A DNA stretch of 64,000 bases from Microbispora siamensis. GTDB taxonomy: Bacteria; Actinomycetota; Actinomycetes; Streptosporangiales; Streptosporangiaceae. Location of the stretch: positions 53,084-117,083 of the forward strand of contig NZ_BOOF01000040.1 in assembly GCF_016863095.1 (NCBI RefSeq). The letters run 5' to 3'. Every line of letters begins with the position of its first letter. Position 1 is the stretch's first letter. This document shows positions 42,182 through 49,877 of the stretch, one piece after another. The position numbers were made by a program, and so were the translations under genes. The notes beneath the pieces were generated by a model. The model had not been told where the DNA came from. It saw only the letters and a list, made by a program, of their open reading frames with translations, and searched no databases.

Positions 42182-43017
42182 GCCGCTCCGCCGTTCTGGT
42201 GGACGCCGACTGGGTCGAGGCCAACCTCGACACGCCGGGTGTCGTGCTCGTCGAGGTCGACGAGGACACCAGCGCCTACGACAAGGGTCACATCCGCGGT
42301 GCCGTGAAGATCGACTGGAGGACCGACCTGCAGGACCCGGTCCGCCGCGACTTCGTCGACAAGGCCGGCTTCGAGGCCCTGCTGTCGGCCAAGGGCATCG
42401 CCAACGACGACACCGTCGTCCTGTACGGCGGCAACAACAACTGGTTCGCCGCCTACGCCTACTGGTACTTCAAGGTCTACGGCCACGAGAACGTCAAGCT
42501 GCTCGACGGCGGACGTAAGAAGTGGGAGCTGGAGTCCCGCGAGCTGGTCGAGGACGTCGTGGAGCGGCCGGCCACCCAGTACGTGGCTAAGGAGCCGAAC
42601 AACGACATCCGCGCCTTCCGCGACGACGTCGTCGCCGCGATCGGCAAGCAGAACCTGGTGGACGTCCGCTCGCCCGACGAGTTCACCGGCAAGCTGCTCG
42701 CCCCGGCCCACCTCCCGCAGGAGCAGGCGCAGCGCGGCGGCCACGTGCCCACCGCCCGCAACATCCCGTGGTCGAAGGCGGCCAACGACGACGGCACCTT
42801 CCGCTCCGACGACGAGCTCCGCGAGCTCTACTCGGGCGCCGGCGTGGACCTCGCCAAGGACACCATCGCCTACTGCCGCATCGGCGAGCGCTCCGCGCAC
42901 ACGTGGTTCGTGCTGCACGAGCTGCTCGACCAGCCCAACGTCAAGAACTACGACGGTTCGTGGACCGAGTACGGCTCGCTCGTGGGCGTGCCGATCGAGC
43001 TGGGGGAGGCCCGCTGA
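42178..43017 (+). CDS. sseA: thiosulfate sulfurtransferase (rhodanese, CysA/SseA type)
   Basis: 279 residues with two rhodanese domains. The catalytic Cys lies in IAYCRIGERSAHTW of the second; the first (VVLYGGNNNWFAAY) lacks it. It moves sulfane sulfur from thiosulfate to cyanide or thiol acceptors. It lies in the leader-peptide operon and its stop overlaps the next ATG by one base. Confidence 0.92.
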   Translation: MSRSAVLVDADWVEANLDTPGVVLVEVDEDTSAYDKGHIRGAVKIDWRTDLQDPVRRDFVDKAGFEALLSAKGIANDDTVVLYGGNNNWFAAYAYWYFKVYGHENVKLLDGGRKKWELESRELVEDVVERPATQYVAKEPNNDIRAFRDDVVAAIGKQNLVDVRSPDEFTGKLLAPAHLPQEQAQRGGHVPTARNIPWSKAANDDGTFRSDDELRELYSGAGVDLAKDTIAYCRIGERSAHTWFVLHELLDQPNVKNYDGSWTEYGSLVGVPIELGEAR

Positions 43018-43319
43018 TGACTACCACCCAGGGTTGCGCTGCTCCTGAGCAGACCGTCGCGCTGCCGGCCGGCATCGACCTGTCCAACCAGGCCGTGATC
43101 CAGGGCGTCGTCACCGGCGCCGGCACGGCGTACGCCCGTCTGCTGGACCACAGCGGCGAGTTCACCGGCGAGGTCGTCGTCTCCGACGAGGGCATCTTCC
43201 GCTTCTTCGCCGCGCCCGGCCAGTGGACCGTCCGCATCATCGCCGGCGGCGGCGTCACCAAGGACGTCCCCGTCGAGGCCAAGCTCGGCGAGGTCGCCCA
43301 GCTCTCGGTCACCGTCTGA
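43017..43319 (+). CDS. DUF1416 protein
   Basis: 100 residues, beta-sandwich type: QAVIQGVVTGAGTAYARLLD, then GEFTGEVVVSDEGIFRFFAA. It always sits behind the sulfurtransferase in actinobacteria, which suggests a shared role in sulfur transfer; activity unknown. The start is the ATG at 43017. Confidence 0.88.
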   Translation: MTTTQGCAAPEQTVALPAGIDLSNQAVIQGVVTGAGTAYARLLDHSGEFTGEVVVSDEGIFRFFAAPGQWTVRIIAGGGVTKDVPVEAKLGEVAQLSVTV

Positions 43320-43334
43320 TCCACCGCTTCACGA

Positions 43335-43369
43335 GAAGGCCGGTGCGTTCCGCGAACGCACCGGCCTTC
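43335..43369 (+). terminator. intrinsic terminator after the sulfur operon
   Basis: Perfect stem GAAGGCCGGTGCGTT/AACGCACCGGCCTTC with a 5-base loop, followed by TCGGTTTTCC. Confidence 0.85.
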
Positions 43370-43391
43370 TCGGTTTTCCTGTCGACGGCTA

Positions 43392-43414
43392 GTATTACGT
43401 GCTACATGTAATAC
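43392..43414. promoter_or_regulatory. palindromic operator of the toxin-antitoxin pair
   Basis: GTATTAC-n9-GTAATAC lies just upstream of the antitoxin start. Antitoxins of the AbrB type bind such palindromes to repress their own operon. Inferred. Confidence 0.5.
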
Positions 43415-43432
43415 GTGACGGGAACGGGCGCG

Positions 43433-43660
43433 ATGCGGCTGAACAGCAAGGGACAGGTCACCATCCCCGCCGAGATGCGCGAGAAGTACGGCCTGCATCC
43501 CGGTGACGAGGTCGATGTGATCGAAGTGGGCAACACCCTGCAGATCGTGCGCCGGGAAAGCAGCAGCACTCGGGGTCAGCGCGCCATTCAGCGGCTCAGG
43601 GGCAGTGCAACGACGTCCATGACGACCGACGAGATCATGGGACTGCTGCGTGACGAGTAA
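43433..43660 (+). CDS. AbrB/MazE-type antitoxin
   Basis: 75 residues. The swapped-hairpin DNA-binding domain is clear: MRLNSKGQVTIPAEMREKYG, then LHPGDEVDVIEVGNTLQIV. The C-terminal tail (TTSMTTDEIMGLLRDE) should bind the toxin. The start may also be the GTG at 43415. Overlaps the toxin gene by 11 bases. Confidence 0.88.
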   Translation: MRLNSKGQVTIPAEMREKYGLHPGDEVDVIEVGNTLQIVRRESSSTRGQRAIQRLRGSATTSMTTDEIMGLLRDE

Positions 43661-44084
43661 CACCCTGCGCGTCGTCCGTGAGCGGGTCACCCTCGTCGAT
43701 TCCTGTGTCCTGCTCGACGTCGCCACCGATGACCCCAAGTGGGCGGCCTGGGCCGCCGACGCCTTGGCACGGGCGCTGGACGAAGGACGGCTGGTCGTCA
43801 ATCCGGTCGTGTACTCCGAGGTGTCGGTCGGCTACGAGAGCATCGAGAGCTTGAACGAGGCGTTGCCGCCCGAGGACTACGAGCGCGAGGATGTCCCCTT
43901 CGAGGCGGCCTTTCTAGCCGGGAAGGCATTTCTCGCCTATCGCAGACGTGGGGGTGAGAAGAGGTCGCCGCTGCCCGACTTCTTCATCGGCGCGCACGCG
44001 GCGGTGCGGAAATACCGGCTGCTCACTCGTGACACCGCTCGATATCGGACTTACTTCCCCACAGTCGAGCTCATCGCTCCGTAG
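43650..44084 (+). CDS. vapC: PIN-domain toxin (VapC-type ribonuclease)
   Basis: 144 residues with the acidic PIN residues: Asp in TLVDSCVLLDV, Glu in VVYSEVSVGY, Asp in PLPDFFIGAHA, and the final RDTARYRTYFP. Metal-dependent RNase of the VapBC type. GTG start inside the antitoxin gene. Confidence 0.88.
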   Translation: MTSNTLRVVRERVTLVDSCVLLDVATDDPKWAAWAADALARALDEGRLVVNPVVYSEVSVGYESIESLNEALPPEDYEREDVPFEAAFLAGKAFLAYRRRGGEKRSPLPDFFIGAHAAVRKYRLLTRDTARYRTYFPTVELIAP

Positions 44085-44105
44085 GGAGGAGCGGGAGCCG
44101 ATAGC

Positions 44106-45461
44106 ATGCGGCAGGTGTCCGGAACGTCCGCACTTGCCGCCCCTCGCCAGGATGCCGCGCCGCGCCGGGCCTCCTGGGCGCTGTCGCCGTACGCGCTGCC
44201 GCTGAACGCTCTGCGGATCCTCGCGAAGTGCGCCCTGCCGCTGATCTTCTGGTTCTCCGCCGGACGGCTCGTGCGGTGGGCGCTGCTCCTGCTGGCCGCG
44301 ACCATCTCGCACGGTTCGTGGTACCAGGCCCGCCTCGTCGTGGTGATGTTCCTCTTCACGCTAGTCGTGATGACGTCGCTCGCCACAACCGTCGGCATGC
44401 TGTACGTCGTCCGTGAGGCGCTGCTGGAGACCCAGGTCCGGCGCGCGGGGGGCGAGGCCAAGGAGAGCCTCCTGAACGCCCTCAACCGGACCGCGCTCGT
44501 CTTCGCCGGCATCTACACGACCTGGGGGTTCGTCGCCGAGGACGCCCGCGAGTTCTCGGGCATCGACATGATGCGGCAGCCGGACCGGTACGTGCTCGAT
44601 GCCGGCAGCGGCAACGACAGCGGAGTGATGCGCGGGCTCATCAACCTCGACCCGAAGGTCTCCCTGGCGACGATGGCCGTCGCCTACGTGGTCAAGTGGT
44701 ACTTCGGCCGCCGCCACGAAGCGGGCGAGGGGCGCTTTTCCGGCATGCTCGCCACGCTCGGGGAGCTCACGTTCGCGTTCTACGGGCTCAACGCGATCGC
44801 CGCCGCCGTGGGGGCGCGCTCCGACTGGATCGGTCACCGGTCCGCCGTCGCCGCCTGGCATGATCTCGCCGCCGGCGCCGAGGACGGCATCCCGGGGTGG
44901 AAGCAGGTCTCGGAGTGGCTGGGCGACGTCTGGCCCCACGTCATCGACGCCCTCGCCATCCCCCTCGCGTGGCTGACCGTCGGCATCCTCGTCTACGGCG
45001 CGTACGCGGAGGACACCCAGACCACGATCAGGGGAACCCGCCTGGAGCAGGCGGCGGTGCACCTGGAGCGCACGCACAACTGGACGCGTCTCGCCCTCGC
45101 GAAGCTGAGCGCCGGCTGGACCTCCCGGTGGATCCCGCTGCTCAACTCCCTGCGCCTGACGGTGCGCGGGGGCGCCCCGCTGTTCGGGCTGTTCGCCCTC
45201 TGCTACGTCGGCCTGCACATCGGCGGCGACTATCTCCTCAGGGCGGGCCGCTATCTCACGGCGAGCGAGGAGCCGTACCAGTGGTTGGCGACCGGTGAGC
45301 CGGTCGTCTATGTCGTGGACCTGGTCGTGACCCTGGTGACGATGTGCCTGATCGCCGCCACGTTCGACCTGGCCGCGACGCGGGCGCGGGTGCGGGCGAA
45401 CGGCGGAGCAGCGGTCACCGGCGAAATCGCAGAACCTGATCGTCCCTCTCCGTCCGAGTGA
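44106..45461 (+). CDS. polytopic membrane protein of unknown function
   Basis: 451 residues with about 7-8 hydrophobic helices (WALLLLAATISHGSWYQARL, VMFLFTLVVMTSLATTVGM, IPLAWLTVGILVYGAY, ending VVYVVDLVVTLVTMCLIAAT). Polar loops of 60-100 residues lie between. No transporter signature. Its end overlaps the oppositely read gene at 45415 by 47 bp. It borders the cluster of single-span proteins and ATPases and may be its membrane base; that is inference. Confidence 0.6.
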   Translation: MRQVSGTSALAAPRQDAAPRRASWALSPYALPLNALRILAKCALPLIFWFSAGRLVRWALLLLAATISHGSWYQARLVVVMFLFTLVVMTSLATTVGMLYVVREALLETQVRRAGGEAKESLLNALNRTALVFAGIYTTWGFVAEDAREFSGIDMMRQPDRYVLDAGSGNDSGVMRGLINLDPKVSLATMAVAYVVKWYFGRRHEAGEGRFSGMLATLGELTFAFYGLNAIAAAVGARSDWIGHRSAVAAWHDLAAGAEDGIPGWKQVSEWLGDVWPHVIDALAIPLAWLTVGILVYGAYAEDTQTTIRGTRLEQAAVHLERTHNWTRLALAKLSAGWTSRWIPLLNSLRLTVRGGAPLFGLFALCYVGLHIGGDYLLRAGRYLTASEEPYQWLATGEPVVYVVDLVVTLVTMCLIAATFDLAATRARVRANGGAAVTGEIAEPDRPSPSE

Positions 45462-46353
45462 AGGCGTCCTTCACGAAATCCTCGGCGGACTGACCGGGCA
45501 CGTCCCGGTAGCTGCTCGGCCGCAGGCTGACCTCGACTTCGTCGGCCACGGAGGGTGGGACCACCCCCATCATCTCCAGCCGGTACGGCGTGCCGATCAC
45601 GTTGTCCTTGGTGTCGGGCGGTGTCTCGTTGTTCACCATCTCCACTCGCCACGTGCGCCCGGCTCGGTCGGTGAACGCGACCTCCGCCGGTTCCCCGTGA
45701 CGAATGGCGCCCTCGGCGTCGAGCGCGGTCCTGGTCGCCACGACCTTCAGCCACTGGCGGTCGGACCGCTCCGGTTTGCCGGTGGGATCCTTGATCTTCT
45801 CCACGGTCACCCGCCACGACACGTGCTGCCAGACTCCGGCCTGGCCGGGTGGCACGACATGGACGGTGTAGTCGGGGCGGCCGTACTTGTACGCCTGGTA
45901 GCCGAACACCGTGGGGGCGCCGACGGCGAGCACGACGGACAGCATGGCTCCCCCAACGAGCAGGCCTGTACGCCGCGCGGGCGCTCTGGACTCCTCCGCG
46001 GAGACCTCTGCGGACACTTCGGCGGGCGGCTCCGTGGGCGCTTCCCTGGGCGCCTCCGCGGATGGGCGAGCGGGTGCGAGCGCCGCGGGAGGCGGCTGCC
46101 GGTTCGTCCGCAGCGCGGGGAAGGGCTGCGTGGACCTGTCCTCGCCTTCGGGCTCCAGAGGCGGCCACACGCGCAGGTCCGTCGGCGGCTTCAGCGTGCC
46201 GGGGATGGGTACGGAGGGCGGCGCCGTCGGCATGGGCGGGGGAAGCGCGCCGCTGTAGGTGATGTCGGAGGGCTGCTCGGCCGGGGGAGCGAACCAGTCG
46301 CGGGCGTCCGGGCCGTTCCTCGGCGGGGTTCCGTCCATGGGCGTCTCGGTCAT
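45415..46353 (-). CDS. single-span membrane protein with Pro-rich cytoplasmic part and extracytoplasmic beta domain
   Basis: 312 residues. Residues 1-130 are Pro/Glu/Ala-rich (PPMPTAPPSVPIPGTLKPPT). One span follows (GLLVGGAMLSVVLAVGAPTV). The rest is strand-rich (YTVHVVPPGQAGVWQHVSWR, TWRVEMVNNETPP) with an immunoglobulin-like look. Third gene of a three-gene operon on this strand, overlapping the second by 4 bases. No family was recognised with certainty. Confidence 0.6.
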   Translation of the reverse strand: MTETPMDGTPPRNGPDARDWFAPPAEQPSDITYSGALPPPMPTAPPSVPIPGTLKPPTDLRVWPPLEPEGEDRSTQPFPALRTNRQPPPAALAPARPSAEAPREAPTEPPAEVSAEVSAEESRAPARRTGLLVGGAMLSVVLAVGAPTVFGYQAYKYGRPDYTVHVVPPGQAGVWQHVSWRVTVEKIKDPTGKPERSDRQWLKVVATRTALDAEGAIRHGEPAEVAFTDRAGRTWRVEMVNNETPPDTKDNVIGTPYRLEMMGVVPPSVADEVEVSLRPSSYRDVPGQSAEDFVKDAFTRTERDDQVLRFRR

Positions 46354-47027
46354 CGGCTCGCGCTCACGAGAGAGTGGTAGTCCTTCGCCTGTGAGATCAA
46401 CCGGTCGGCGGCGGCACCGGACAGCCCCAGGTCGATCTGCGCCTCGGGCGCGTAGTTGTCGCTCACCAACGGGCTGACGGGAGGGATGAAGACGAGGTCG
46501 GCACCCGGCACCGCGTCTTGCGGCACCTCGAAGACGAGCAGCCCGCTGGACCAGAACCCGGGCTGGATGTACTTGTTGAACAGCGTCAGCGCGTCGTTGA
46601 CCTTGTCCGTCGGCTGGTAGCGCCGGCCGTCCGCCGTCAGGAGGACGGGGGGACTGAGTCTGCTCAGCTTGAAGGGCTCGCGCGCGCTCGTCGCCGAGAC
46701 GTCGACCAGGAGGAACAGGTTGCTCGTGGCCACCTTGGTCACTTTGTTCGAGTAGTCCGTGGTGTCCACGGCGCGGGCGGCCGCGACCGACAGGACCTTC
46801 ACGGTGAAGCGTTTGGTCTCCACCGTCTCGCCGATCCGGCCCTTGTAGGTCAGGTACGAGACACGCTGCTCGAAGGACATCGCGAAGTTCTGCTGTGTGT
46901 ACACGGCGGCGGCCGCGAGAGCGATCCCCGCCACCCCGGCGGCGAAACGCCGCGCCAGTCCGCGCCTGGGCGGCCTGCGGCTCGCGGCACGACGGGCTGT
47001 ACGGCTGTCCGCCTGGGTGAGCGTCAT
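46350..47027 (-). CDS. single-span membrane protein with beta-sandwich ectodomain
   Basis: 225 residues. A basic N-terminus and one span (FAAGVAGIALAAAAVYTQQN) precede a DUF4352-like domain (RFTVKVLSVAAARAVDTTDY, LFLLVDVSATSAREPFKLSR, VFEVPQDAVPGADLVFIPP). The layout is like extracytoplasmic Ig-like proteins. It overlaps both neighbours by one to four bases, so the three are made together. Confidence 0.6.
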   Translation of the reverse strand: MTLTQADSRTARRAASRRPPRRGLARRFAAGVAGIALAAAAVYTQQNFAMSFEQRVSYLTYKGRIGETVETKRFTVKVLSVAAARAVDTTDYSNKVTKVATSNLFLLVDVSATSAREPFKLSRLSPPVLLTADGRRYQPTDKVNDALTLFNKYIQPGFWSSGLLVFEVPQDAVPGADLVFIPPVSPLVSDNYAPEAQIDLGLSGAAADRLISQAKDYHSLVSASR

Positions 47028-47683
47028 CAGCTGCTCTCCTTCCGTACGGGAAGGGTGATCCGGGCGGCCACCTCAGGCTCGAAGGGGCCCTTGTCGTCCT
47101 TGCGTTCGCCCACGAGCATCCAGTCATGGCCCTGGTTCAGCAGTCCGAGTTCCTCGTATTCGAACGAGCCCACGTCGAGGCTGATCTCGGGGGGCGCGGT
47201 CGCGGCGGGCTCGAGCTCGTACTTCACCACGACCGTGGTGGTGATTCCGGGATGCAGTTGGTGGCTCTCGACGCCGAGACTGAGCACGGAGACGTCGGGG
47301 CCGTACTTGGTTTTGATCTCCGGACGGGTCCGCAGGAGAGAGCCGGCGAAGGAGCCGAACGGCGAGTACTTCCCGGCATCCGGCATGACGCCGACCGAGG
47401 CCGTCTTGTCGCCCATGTTGGTGACCTTGAGGACGAGCTCCAGGTAGCGCTTGGTGTCGCCGAAGTCGCCCTTCTCGGTGGTGTCGATCGCCTTGATGAA
47501 CTGGGTGTGGAACTGCCCCTGGTCGATCATGTCCCCGGGCGAGACCGTGGGCGGGGGCTTCTCCGGGGCCTCCTTCAAGCCGCCGAAGGCGGCCGTGACG
47601 CCGATGCCCACCACGGCCAGTGCGAGGGCGACCGGGACGAGGACCGGGCGTCGTCGGCGGGCGCCATTGGGGGATGACGTCAT
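47027..47683 (-). CDS. single-span membrane protein with beta-sandwich ectodomain
   Basis: 218 residues: one N-terminal span (LVPVALALAVVGIGVTAAFG), then a strand-rich domain with RYLELVLKVTNMGDKTASVG and TTTVVVKYELEPAATAPPEI. First gene of the operon. The ATG at 47683 starts a short basic leader; the region up to 47829 is a divergent promoter shared with the ATPase genes. Confidence 0.6.
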   Translation of the reverse strand: MTSSPNGARRRRPVLVPVALALAVVGIGVTAAFGGLKEAPEKPPPTVSPGDMIDQGQFHTQFIKAIDTTEKGDFGDTKRYLELVLKVTNMGDKTASVGVMPDAGKYSPFGSFAGSLLRTRPEIKTKYGPDVSVLSLGVESHQLHPGITTTVVVKYELEPAATAPPEISLDVGSFEYEELGLLNQGHDWMLVGERKDDKGPFEPEVAARITLPVRKESS

Positions 47684-47828
47684 GGCAAGCGATGGTAGTA
47701 CGACCACAGTTGCCCCATTGGTCGCAATGGTTCTGACCCTCGCGCGGAAATACGTCCGAATGGCGAGAAGCCCGCCCTGACAGGGCTTCCAGCTCCTACG
47801 CTGTGACCGAGGCGGACATGGAGGGCCC

Positions 47829-49751
47829 GTGGGCGACCCGCACCCCGAGCATGCCCAGTTGCAGGCGGACCGGATCTACCTGGGCTGGCAGTACGCGCTG
47901 CTGTACCCGGATCCCGGGCCGCCGCCGAAGCGACCCGCGAGGGAGGACGTCACCGAGCCTCCGGTGGACACCGAGTGGATCCATCGGGAGCGGCTCCAGA
48001 AGGACCTGCTCAACCGCCCGGTCCGGATCTTCCGTACGTTCATGGCCGTGGTGGCCGCGGGGATCCTCGTCCTCGGCGTGACCGGCCTGCTCACCTGGTC
48101 GTTCGTGGCGCTCGGCCTGGTCGCCGCCGGCGGTGTGGCCGCCATCTGCACCTACGCCATCCGGCAGGGCGACCGCACGGTGAACGAGCGGCTCGACGAG
48201 CGCCGCCGCAAGGCGCTGCGGGAGCAGGAGCGCCGCCAGCGGGAGATCGTCACGGCCCAGGAGGAGCACGCCGCGAAATACCGCGACTGGGCCGAGAAGA
48301 AGAACCGCTTCGACAGGCAGATCACCTGGTATGCCGTGGCGGTGCCCGACGACATCGACCGGGTCGACGTCGCCGGGGGCACGCTGACCGGCTGGTCGGC
48401 GCTGGTCACGCTGATCGGCGCGACCCGCCTCTACAGCGGCGGCCACCTGACCGTGCTCGACCTGTCGGAGGGCGCGATCGCCAAGGACCTGATCGAGCTG
48501 GCGCGCAGGGGCGGGGACGACCCGCTCGTCTGGGTGCTCCCGGTGGACCTGCCCCGGCTCGACCTGGGCGCGACGCTCAAGCCCGAGGCGTTCGCCGACG
48601 TCCTCGCCCACGTGGTGAGCGTGAGCGAGGAGACCAGCAGGGACATCGGCTTCGACAACGCGATCCTGGAGCGCGTGCTTGAGGTCCTGGGCGAGAACGC
48701 GACGATCAGCCAGGTCACCGCCGCCCTGCGGGCGCTCGCCCAGGTGGGCGACCCGCGCGACGACATGAAGGGCGGCCTGCTCACGGCGTCGCAGCTCGAA
48801 CGCATCGGCACGCTGTTCGGCCGGGGCGTGGCCGACCGGGTGGTCATCGAGCGGGCCTGGGCGCTGGAATCGCAGCTGCGCAAGCTGGAGACGCTCGGCT
48901 CGCAGGCCGTACGGCTGCCGCCCGCGCGGCTGCGGGTCGTCAGCATGGACCGGCAGGCGGGGGTCTTCGGCAACCGGGTGCTCGGGACGTACGTCGCGAC
49001 CGCGCTCACGCACATCCTGCGCCAGTCGCCGGCGAGCGAGCGGCCCTGGTATCACACGATCATCGTGGCGGGCGCGGACAAACTGCGCGGCGACGTGCTC
49101 GACCGGCTCATGGACGCCTGCGAGACCTCGCGCACCGGGCTCGTGCTGACCTACCGCAGCCTCACCCCGACCGTGCGGGAGCGGCTCGGCCGGGGACACG
49201 CGGCGGTCGCGTTCATGCGCCTGGGCAACGCCGAGGACGCCCGGGTGGCCAGTGAGCACGTCGGCACCGAGCACCGCCTGGAGCTCGCCCAGCTCACCGA
49301 GACGTTCAGCTCGGCGGTCAACGGCCCGAGCGGCTTCTACACCTCCACCGTCGGCGATAGCCGTACGGAGGGGGAGGAGAAGAGCGAGGGCGACCTGCGG
49401 GAGGACATCACCGAGTCGACCGAGTGGGGGCGGCGCGCGCCCACGGTCGCCGACGGGGTCCTGCAGCGGTCGCGGGAGTTCCTGGTCGAGCCGCACCAGC
49501 TCCAGCAGCTCCCCACGACCTCCGTGATCGTCACCTACTCGACGGCGGAGGGACGCCAGGTGCGCCTCGCGGACGCGAATCCGGCGATACTCACCTTTCC
49601 GAAGACGACGCTGGGGGAGTTCGAGGAGATCCGCCGGGCCGCCCTCGCGCCACCGGAGCCCGAGCCGGAGCCGGAGGAGCCCGCGCTGCCCGACGTGCCC
49701 CCGAACCTCGGCCCGCCGCCGCCGCGCCTCGACTGGCGCAAGCGGCCATGA
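47829..49751 (+). CDS. membrane-anchored VirB4/TraC-like protein lacking a P-loop
   Basis: 640 residues. Two spans (about 68-110: FMAVVAAGILVLGVTGLL, FVALGLVAAGGVAAICTY) and a long charged coiled coil (ERRRKALREQERRQREIVTA) precede a large alpha/beta domain. Segments PWYHTIIVAGADKLRGDVLD and RTGLVLTYRSLTPTVRERLG recall the second half of VirB4/TrwB-type ATPases, but no GxxxxGK[ST] is present. The tail is Pro-rich. GGAGGG before the GTG at 47829. Precedes the HerA-like gene by 127 bp. Confidence 0.6.
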   Translation: MGDPHPEHAQLQADRIYLGWQYALLYPDPGPPPKRPAREDVTEPPVDTEWIHRERLQKDLLNRPVRIFRTFMAVVAAGILVLGVTGLLTWSFVALGLVAAGGVAAICTYAIRQGDRTVNERLDERRRKALREQERRQREIVTAQEEHAAKYRDWAEKKNRFDRQITWYAVAVPDDIDRVDVAGGTLTGWSALVTLIGATRLYSGGHLTVLDLSEGAIAKDLIELARRGGDDPLVWVLPVDLPRLDLGATLKPEAFADVLAHVVSVSEETSRDIGFDNAILERVLEVLGENATISQVTAALRALAQVGDPRDDMKGGLLTASQLERIGTLFGRGVADRVVIERAWALESQLRKLETLGSQAVRLPPARLRVVSMDRQAGVFGNRVLGTYVATALTHILRQSPASERPWYHTIIVAGADKLRGDVLDRLMDACETSRTGLVLTYRSLTPTVRERLGRGHAAVAFMRLGNAEDARVASEHVGTEHRLELAQLTETFSSAVNGPSGFYTSTVGDSRTEGEEKSEGDLREDITESTEWGRRAPTVADGVLQRSREFLVEPHQLQQLPTTSVIVTYSTAEGRQVRLADANPAILTFPKTTLGEFEEIRRAALAPPEPEPEPEEPALPDVPPNLGPPPPRLDWRKRP

Positions 49752-49877
49752 CCGCTCCCGAAACGTCGTACGCGCCCATGACACCGTCCGCTGTCGGTAA
49801 GGGCATCGTCAACCGGGGTGTGCGGGCGTGATCGTTGAAGGAGTCTCTCCCCTGTTCGTCGTTAACTGAGGGGTCTG